From CAYPOY01 sp964412395 (lineage in GTDB: Bacteria; Chloroflexota; Anaerolineae; B4-G1): a stretch of DNA of 10,279 nucleotides. Of the stretch, positions 1 through 5,054 are shown in pieces. Each line of letters starts with the position of its first letter. Positions within the stretch are counted from its first letter, which is position 1. The translations under genes and the position numbers were made by a program. Where the stretch lies: positions 1 through 10,279 of the forward strand of contig CAYPOY010000181.1 in the NCBI GenBank assembly GCA_964412395.1, given 5' to 3'. The notes below the pieces were generated by a model, which saw only the letters and a program-made list of their open reading frames with translations, was not told the origin of the DNA and did no database searches.

Positions 1-193
1 AACAGACGCAAATTCCTCGAAATTTCTCGCTGGTAATTGAGAGTATCTGCGCCCTCTCGATCTCGCCATAGGGAATAACGGTGCCAACCAGATCTACGAG
101 AACCTGCGGCTGGGCAGCGCCCGCCTGGCGGACAATCCCCCCGCTGCCCTCGTCCACCGGCCTGGCGCCACCCCAGATGCTTTCTTTTTCTCA

Positions 194-3055
194 ATGTCCC
201 GCCGGCTTGAAACCCCAACCCTGCCTATCACCTATACCCTCTTCGATCCGGAGGTGAACCCGGTCGGCCGGGTGCAGGGCTACTACTCGCTCAACGGCGG
301 GGGGCAGTGGTTCCCGGCCTTGGCCACCGGCGATACCGTCACCGCCGGCCTGGTCACCGGTCACTTCACCCGCACCACGTCCCCTGTCGCCATTCCTGAT
401 GCCGGAGCAGTCAGTTCCACACTGACCCTCAGTGGCACCGGCCAGATTCATAACCTGGAACTGGCCCTGACCATCAGCCACACCCACAACAGCCAGTTGG
501 CCGCCTCTCTGCATACACCCTGGCCGGCGCCCACGGGCACGACCGTCCTGCTGTTCGACGGCGTGGGCGGTGGCGGCGTGGGCTTCGAGGGGCTGATCCT
601 CAGCGACCGGGTGACGCGCTCGATCAACACCCTGGTGGGGGTCACCACCACCGTCAGCGGTGTGTACCGGCCGGTCGAACCCCTCTCGCGCTTCCAGACC
701 GCGCCGCTCGATACGCCCTTTACGCTCGTCATCACCGATAGCGGAACCGGTGAGACGGGGACGTTGGAGTGGTGGACGCTCAAGTCTGTCGGTGCAACAC
801 ACGTCTATACCTGGGACACTTTTGCCAGCGGCTTCTTCGGCCGGAGCGACAATGTGGTCTTTCGGCTGGACGTTCACGGCGACGGCGGCCCCGGCCCTTT
901 CCAGCGCGGCAAGATCGCTGTCTATTCGCCCCCCTTCCGCGTGCGGGGCACCCAGGTGCGGGTCTTGAGCGGTACGGCACCCATCTCCAACGCGATTGTC
1001 TACCGCTTGCCTGCAGGGCAGCCTGCCGGCGGCACCCTGCTGGCTGATAGCACCGGCCAGGCCTTCCGCACAGACTCGCATGGCTACCTGCAAGGCCGGG
1101 GCGAAATCGGCCTCGGCGACCATCTGTTGGCCCTGGTGCCCGTCCATACCGAACTGAACTATGAGGGCGTGTTGGAGTTTGATGGGGTGGATGATCGCGT
1201 GATCAGGAACCCACTCCATAACGGGCCCATCACCGCGACGACCGTCTCCTTCTGGATGCGCTCGGAGGACACCAGCGGCAGCGGCACGGTCCTATCTTAC
1301 GCCACGTCTGGCCCTTATGGAGATGATGACGAGTTCCTCATCACCGACTACAACGACTTCACCATCCACCGAGGCGAGAATATCACCGTCAGCACCGGTA
1401 TCTCGGCCACCGATGGCGCGTGGCATCACATCGGGGTCACCTGGCGCGGTTCCGACGGCCAGGTCAGGCTGTACAAAGACGGCGTCGCCGCTTTCACCGG
1501 CACCCTGACGACCACGCAGATGATCACCGGCGGCAGCCTGGTTCTGGGGCAAGACCAGGATAGTGTCGGCGGGGGATTTGACCCGGCGCAAGCCTTCCAG
1601 GGCTCCCTGGACGAGGTCCGCATCTGGAACGTCGCCCGCACCGAGGCCCAGATCCAGGCCGACATGTTCCAGCCTGCCCTCCCCTACCTCCCCCCGTCGG
1701 AACAGGGGGGGAATGTGGGCCTGGTGGCCTACTGGCCTTTCGACGACCCCAACACCGCCGTGAACAGACGGTGCTGGGATCAGAGCGGCAACGGCAACGA
1801 TGGCGTCCTCCTGGGCGCCACCTGGGTTGGCGACTTCCTCGGCGGCTACACTGTCTACCACACCAACGGCGCGCCCACCGAGATCGGGCTCCAAACGTTC
1901 ACCGTCGCCGAACCAGGCGTGCAGGTCCTGACCGTCACCGCCGAACACCCCCTGGTGCTCTTCGACTTCGACGTCTCCCTGGAGTGGGACGCCCAGGACG
2001 ACCCGGTCTACCTGCAGCAGTTGGAGTTCGACCTGCACAAAGCCTCGCAACACCTGTATGACTTTACCGACGGGCAAGCGGCTCTGGGCCACGTGACCGT
2101 CCACCAGAACGGGGACCATTGGATTCCCTCCCACGTGGTGGTCTACGCCACCAACCGCGTGCGCCCCTTCGCCGCCCAGGGCGGGAGCGTCGTCACGCCG
2201 ACCGTTGACCCACAGCACAATGATCCAGATCGAGACTACATCGTCTACGACGTCGGGCAGGTGCGCATGGGCGCCACCTGGAACCGCTACGGCGACCCCG
2301 GCCAGACCGCCAGCGGTGATTGGCCGCTGGCCCTGGCCCACGAATTGAGCCACTATTTCCTCTTCCTGGACGACGTCTACCTGGGGTTGGACGACGATGG
2401 CTTGCTGATCCCCGTAGACACCTGCACCGGCAGCGCCATGGGCGATATGTACGACCCGGACAACACCGAGTTTGTGTACGACGAGGGTCACTGGAACGAT
2501 AACTGCGCCGACACGCTGGCCGGCAGGACGCTGGGACGCACCGAGTGGGAGACGATCCGCTTGTGGTATCCCTGGCTGGCCACCCCGGTCGTCACCAACA
2601 CCGGCCCTGGCCTGATGCCGTTCGACCTGACCACAGTCGACATCCGGGACCCGATCACGCCGACGAACGCGCTGGCCGACCCGACGTTCTTCCTGGACTA
2701 TGCCGAGAGCGAGGTCGGCTCCTCTGAGGCGCGGGCCTTTCTGCTGCGCAGTGGGGATGACAACCCAGACGATTTCGAGTACGTCTACGACCTGGGCAGC
2801 CCCGTGGGAGGGCAGAACCGCGTGCTGGCGCGCGGGGCCCAGCCCGGCGACCGGCTGTGCATCTTTGACCGGCCGCGGGGTCAATACGGTTGCGAGGTCA
2901 TTGAGGTCGGCGACGAGCGGCTGGGTCTGAAGAAGAACAAGAGCTGGACGCCGCTGGTCCAGCTCAGCCCGGTGACCTCGCAGACCCTCAACGTCGAGGT
3001 CGGCGGCTTGCCCGCCACGTTGACCCTTCGGCTTGGCTCAGGGCAGGCCCTCTAG
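194..3055 (+). CDS. N-terminal part: VCBS tail, P domain, LamG domain and CLCA-like zinc metalloprotease domain
   Basis: Numbering is from ATG 194, which is probably not the real start because the frame stays open and coding-like back to 41. Residues 1-60 finish a VCBS-like unit (ITYTLFDPE, GYYSLNGGGQW). Residues about 62-198 match a P/Homo B domain (LALTISHTHNSQLAASL, then TGETGTLEWWTLK). Residues about 327-545 are a LamG/concanavalin-like domain (VLEFDGVDDRV, VSFWMRSED, WHHIGVTWRG, LDEVRIWNVARTEAQI, YWPFDD). Residues about 610-795 resemble the N-terminal protease domain of CLCA proteins: ASQHLYDFTDGQA, then HELSH at 716-720 with Asp727 eleven residues after the first His, matching the CLCA-type HExxH plus Asp arrangement. 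It is probably extracellular and zinc dependent. The reading ends in RLGSGQAL then TAG, encoded by an inserted repeat rather than by the original gene. No signal peptide is visible because the N-terminus is outside the window. Confidence 0.8.
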   Translation: MSRRLETPTLPITYTLFDPEVNPVGRVQGYYSLNGGGQWFPALATGDTVTAGLVTGHFTRTTSPVAIPDAGAVSSTLTLSGTGQIHNLELALTISHTHNSQLAASLHTPWPAPTGTTVLLFDGVGGGGVGFEGLILSDRVTRSINTLVGVTTTVSGVYRPVEPLSRFQTAPLDTPFTLVITDSGTGETGTLEWWTLKSVGATHVYTWDTFASGFFGRSDNVVFRLDVHGDGGPGPFQRGKIAVYSPPFRVRGTQVRVLSGTAPISNAIVYRLPAGQPAGGTLLADSTGQAFRTDSHGYLQGRGEIGLGDHLLALVPVHTELNYEGVLEFDGVDDRVIRNPLHNGPITATTVSFWMRSEDTSGSGTVLSYATSGPYGDDDEFLITDYNDFTIHRGENITVSTGISATDGAWHHIGVTWRGSDGQVRLYKDGVAAFTGTLTTTQMITGGSLVLGQDQDSVGGGFDPAQAFQGSLDEVRIWNVARTEAQIQADMFQPALPYLPPSEQGGNVGLVAYWPFDDPNTAVNRRCWDQSGNGNDGVLLGATWVGDFLGGYTVYHTNGAPTEIGLQTFTVAEPGVQVLTVTAEHPLVLFDFDVSLEWDAQDDPVYLQQLEFDLHKASQHLYDFTDGQAALGHVTVHQNGDHWIPSHVVVYATNRVRPFAAQGGSVVTPTVDPQHNDPDRDYIVYDVGQVRMGATWNRYGDPGQTASGDWPLALAHELSHYFLFLDDVYLGLDDDGLLIPVDTCTGSAMGDMYDPDNTEFVYDEGHWNDNCADTLAGRTLGRTEWETIRLWYPWLATPVVTNTGPGLMPFDLTTVDIRDPITPTNALADPTFFLDYAESEVGSSEARAFLLRSGDDNPDDFEYVYDLGSPVGGQNRVLARGAQPGDRLCIFDRPRGQYGCEVIEVGDERLGLKKNKSWTPLVQLSPVTSQTLNVEVGGLPATLTLRLGSGQAL
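1689..1713. repeat. GC palindrome, copy 1 (loop GTCGGAAC), inside the LamG domain, in frame
   Basis: Six C, GTCGGAAC (1696-1703), A, then seven G form a hairpin. The loop is the exact complement of the loop of copies 2 and 3, so this copy is inverted. It reads in frame as LPPSEQGGN just before GLVAYWPFDD, where related LamG proteins usually have only a short linker. That suggests an in-frame insertion. Confidence 0.6.
3024..3055 (+). repeat. GCTCAGGGCAGGC-type short interspersed repeat carrying an in-frame TAG
   Basis: The segment from CCCTTCGG through GGCTCAGGGCAGGCCC belongs to the same short repeat family as the copy at 9098-9120 in the cyclase gene. Here it encodes RLGSGQAL followed by TAG. 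The amino acids RL occur on both sides (CGGCTT and CGGCTC), so the extra segment is about 30 bp, ten codons, in frame, and the TAG is part of it. Removing it restores TLTLRLYPEYG. Confidence 0.65.
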
Positions 3056-3961
3056 GCGCGGCTCTATCCCGAATACGGGTTCGGGAGCGAGGTCATCACC
3101 CTGACCCACCTCCCCCCCGTTCCGACGGGGGGGACTGAGGGGGGGATCTACAGTGGGACGTTCCACCTGCCCTACCCGGCGATGATGGGGCACGTGCAGG
3201 TGTGGGTAGACGAAGGACCAGACCCGCCACCGGATGACGATCCCCGGCGCGAGGCCATCGTGGCCTATGCCATCGGCGGCAATCTTGGAGCCGACCGTGG
3301 CGGCGGTCCATTCCGGCGGGGTGGTGGCCCGTTCCGGCGGGGTGGCGGGCCATTCCGGCGTGGCGGCGGTGCTCCGCTGGTATCGCCCGACGGGCAGATG
3401 ATCTTTTTCACCGAGAACCCGAATATCTTTAACGAGGGGGAGTTCTACAGCGTCCAGAACATGGCCAGCCTGCCCCCCTTGCCGGAGGGTAAAGTCGCGA
3501 TCGGCCAGGGCTACAACCTGGCCGCCTCGCCCAACGTCACGCGGGTGATCAGCGGCTCGATCAGCTTCCAGTATTTGACCATGGACGTGCTGGTGGAGAA
3601 AGTGGACGAGGAGGAGCTGACGGTCCATTTCTGGGGACACGAAAGTCGGGATGGGAGCGGCTGGCAGGCGCTGGAGACCACACGCAACACCTACTACAAC
3701 CTGGCCTCAGCTCACAGCCAGGGGGATGGTGTGTACGCCCTGCTGGCGGGCGTGACTGTGCCGCACGTGGAGGCCGTTGATCCCCCGATGGCGACGAACG
3801 GCGCGCCCGTCACGCTGACCATCAGTGGCAGCGGGTTCCTGCCCCCGGTGAAGGTAGCATTGATCTTCTCCCCCCTGTTCCGACGGGGGTGGCTGGGGGA
3901 GGGCTGGTCACCTACACCCTGCCGCTCGTCTCCGTCAGCCCCACCTCCATCACGGCGGTGA
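3056..3961 (+). CDS. Middle part of the metalloprotease-like gene, after the inserted TAG; ends in a broken IPT/TIG domain
   Basis: This segment is in the same frame as the preceding one and separated only by the TAG at 3053-3055. The first ATG is at 3182, but coding-like sequence starts directly after the stop (RLYPEYGFGSEVITLTHL). It contains LPPVPTGGTEGG, encoded by a palindromic repeat at 3109-3145; a 21-bp tandem repeat encoding GGGPFRR three times; a region I do not recognise as a named family (SPDGQMIFFTENPN, YNLAASPNVTRVISGSISF); and the start of an IPT/TIG domain (VEAVDPPMATNGAPV, LTISGSGFLPPVKVALI). After ALI the frame runs through a second hairpin repeat into junk (FSPLFRRGWLGEG, then a short low-complexity tail) and stops at 3959-3961. 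The natural continuation is in the next frame. Separate translation of this piece seems unlikely, since no convincing ribosome binding site is seen. Confidence 0.65.
   Translation, partial: ARLYPEYGFGSEVITLTHLPPVPTGGTEGGIYSGTFHLPYPAMMGHVQVWVDEGPDPPPDDDPRREAIVAYAIGGNLGADRGGGPFRRGGGPFRRGGGPFRRGGGAPLVSPDGQMIFFTENPNIFNEGEFYSVQNMASLPPLPEGKVAIGQGYNLAASPNVTRVISGSISFQYLTMDVLVEKVDEEELTVHFWGHESRDGSGWQALETTRNTYYNLASAHSQGDGVYALLAGVTVPHVEAVDPPMATNGAPVTLTISGSGFLPPVKVALIFSPLFRRGWLGEGWSPTPCRSSPSAPPPSRR
3109..3145. repeat. GC palindrome, copy 2 (loop GTTCCGAC), in frame
   Basis: Seven C, GTTCCGAC (3119-3126), then seven G give a perfect 9-bp stem (CCCCCCCGT with ACGGGGGGG) and a TCCG loop. GACTGAGGGGGGG follows. 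The GGGACTGAGGGGG flank is shared, as its complement, with the 39-bp array in the cyclase gene. It reads as LPPVPTGGTEGG in frame. Confidence 0.7.
3305..3370 (+). repeat. 21-bp tandem repeat, three units, encoding GGGPFRR
   Basis: TTCCGG recurs at 3311, 3332 and 3353, exactly 21 bp apart, with few differences between units. It lengthens the protein by GGGPFRR units between GADR and APLVSPDGQ. The unit resembles the loop and right arm of hairpin copy 3 (GTTCCGGCGGGGTGGC against GTTCCGACGGGGGTGGC), so it may derive from that element (inference). Confidence 0.75.
3866..3903. repeat. GC palindrome, copy 3 (loop GTTCCGAC), at the frameshift
   Basis: Six C, T, GTTCCGAC (3877-3884) and five G form the hairpin, followed by TGGCTGGGGGAGG, a variant of the GACTGAGGGGGG flank of copy 2. 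The IPT/TIG domain is in one frame before it (PPVKVALI) and in the next frame after it (GGLVTYTLPLVSV), so the element or an indel within it breaks the gene. Confidence 0.65.
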
Positions 3962-5034
3962 TCACCCAGGGCTTGCCGGCTCGCGAGTACCAGGTGGTCG
4001 TGGCCAACCACAACCAGCCCGGCGGGCCGGCCGCCTCGCCCACCCCGGGCATCTTTGCCCTGTACGACCCGCCGCCACCCGCTGCCTGCTTCTACGACTT
4101 TTTCGAGAGCGGGGCCAGCAAATGGGAGCGGGGTGGTGAGTGGGACATCGCGATTCTGCCCAGTGGAGAGCGCGCCTTAACCGACAGCCCAGCGGGCACC
4201 TACAACAACGCTATTCCACCCGCCCTGACCTGCACCACTCACGTCACCTCCGCCCCCTTCAGTCTGGCCGGTTGTCCCCTCCCCCTGCTCACCTTCCGCC
4301 ACGATTACGTCATCGCCAGTCTTGACATGAGCCAGGACATGGCCCGGGTAGAAATTTCCACTGATGACGGCGCGACCTGGACAGCGTTAGAGAGCTATAC
4401 GGGTGGCGGCATCTTTGGAAACCAGGTCCCCCTGCCCCTTTTGGCCCCGCTGGATCAGGAAGCACCGGAGTGGACGGAGGTCAATTGGCGGACGGCTGAA
4501 ATTGGGTTGAGCAGCTTTACCGGCATGGTTCGTCTGCGTTTCAGCCTGGAGGTAGACCAGGATGTGTCGGATAAAGGCTGGGTAATTGATGACGTAATAG
4601 TTGCGACGGGGGCCGTCCGTACGACCGACCTGCAGATCAATCTGGCGCATGAGGGAAGCGACGAGCTGCTTGCTGGCGACTCGATCACCTATACGCTCGC
4701 CATTACCAACGTCGGGCCGGGTACGGTGGACGCCCTGGTGACCGGCCTGTTCCCCACCAGCGCGGTGACCTCCGTCAAAAGCTCAGCACCGTGTTGGGCT
4801 GGTGACACCGTTCTCTGCAGTTTTGACGACTTGACCCGCACTCAGACCGTTACGATGGTCCTCACCACGTCGCCTTTCTACGCTGGCGCATTGAGCACCA
4901 GGGCTACGATCACCGCCACCTATCCCTACGCTGTGGACACCGACCCCAGCAACAACCAGAGCAGCGATGATGTGGTGGTACGACGGAAGGGCCTCATTTT
5001 CCGATTCCTACCGCTGATCCTGAGAAACTGGTGA
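3889..5034 (+). CDS. C-terminal part: IPT/TIG end, immune-inhibitor-A/MAM-like domain, DUF11 domain, FLPLILRNW tail
   Basis: This segment opens at a GTG within the hairpin repeat, so that start is formal; the gene really continues from the segment ending at 3961, one frame over. Residues 1-60 complete an IPT/TIG domain (LPLVSVSPTSITAVITQGL, AREYQVVVANHNQPGG). Residues about 73-238 form a beta-rich domain like the C-terminal part of M6/immune inhibitor A proteases (ESGASKWERGGEWDI, LTDSPAGTYNN, VEISTDDGATWTALESY, DKGWVIDDVIV). Residues about 245-362 fit a DUF11 repeat (DLQINLAHEGSDELLAGDSI, YTLAITNVGPG, DTDPSNNQSS). The end, RKGLIFRFLPLILRNW, has the basic then aliphatic LPL-LRN pattern seen at the C-terminus of many Chloroflexota secreted proteins, perhaps a sorting or anchoring signal (inference). 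It stops 17 bp before the stop of the convergent cyclase gene. Confidence 0.75.
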   Translation: MAGGGLVTYTLPLVSVSPTSITAVITQGLPAREYQVVVANHNQPGGPAASPTPGIFALYDPPPPAACFYDFFESGASKWERGGEWDIAILPSGERALTDSPAGTYNNAIPPALTCTTHVTSAPFSLAGCPLPLLTFRHDYVIASLDMSQDMARVEISTDDGATWTALESYTGGGIFGNQVPLPLLAPLDQEAPEWTEVNWRTAEIGLSSFTGMVRLRFSLEVDQDVSDKGWVIDDVIVATGAVRTTDLQINLAHEGSDELLAGDSITYTLAITNVGPGTVDALVTGLFPTSAVTSVKSSAPCWAGDTVLCSFDDLTRTQTVTMVLTTSPFYAGALSTRATITATYPYAVDTDPSNNQSSDDVVVRRKGLIFRFLPLILRNW

Positions 5035-5040
5035 GAAACG

Positions 5041-5054
5041 TGATTACGTAATCA
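5041..5054. other. 14-bp perfect palindrome between convergent genes
   Basis: TGATTACGTAATCA equals its own reverse complement. It lies in the 17-bp gap between the stop of the protease-like gene (5034) and includes the stop codon of the cyclase gene (5052-5054). It could be a protein binding site or part of a two-way terminator; it lacks the loop and T-run of a standard intrinsic terminator, so its role is open. Confidence 0.5.

Larger units (their letters stand above)
2..5034 (+). pseudogene. Interrupted giant secreted multidomain metalloprotease-like gene (whole extent)
   Basis: This entry joins the three open segments listed separately below (194-3055, 3056-3961, 3889-5034). The segments before and after the TAG at 3053-3055 are in the same frame, and the product reads on naturally through the stop (TLTLRL, then RLYPEYGFGSEV). 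The frame changes once more within a GC hairpin near 3866-3903, where an IPT/TIG domain is cut and resumes in the next frame. Upstream of the first ATG the frame is open back to 41 and spells LDLAIGNNGANQIYEN, the signature of an FG-GAP/VCBS repeat, so ATG 194 is internal and the true start lies left of the window. A TGA at 38-40 falls where such repeats usually have Trp (GDWDGDGDLDLA). The original product would exceed 1,650 residues. Either this is a decaying gene or the assembly carries errors at repeats. Confidence 0.75.

Noticed and set aside
1292..2884. A 530-codon open frame on the minus strand, and another at 191-1219
   Set aside because: Both lie opposite a plus-strand frame with clear P, LamG and metalloprotease motifs. 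Their translations are low-complexity (V, G, Q, R rich) and show no domain; long antisense frames are expected in GC-rich genes.
3112..3133. Intrinsic terminator at the strong GC hairpin
   Set aside because: There is no T-run after the stem, and the same hairpin occurs in frame within other coding segments.
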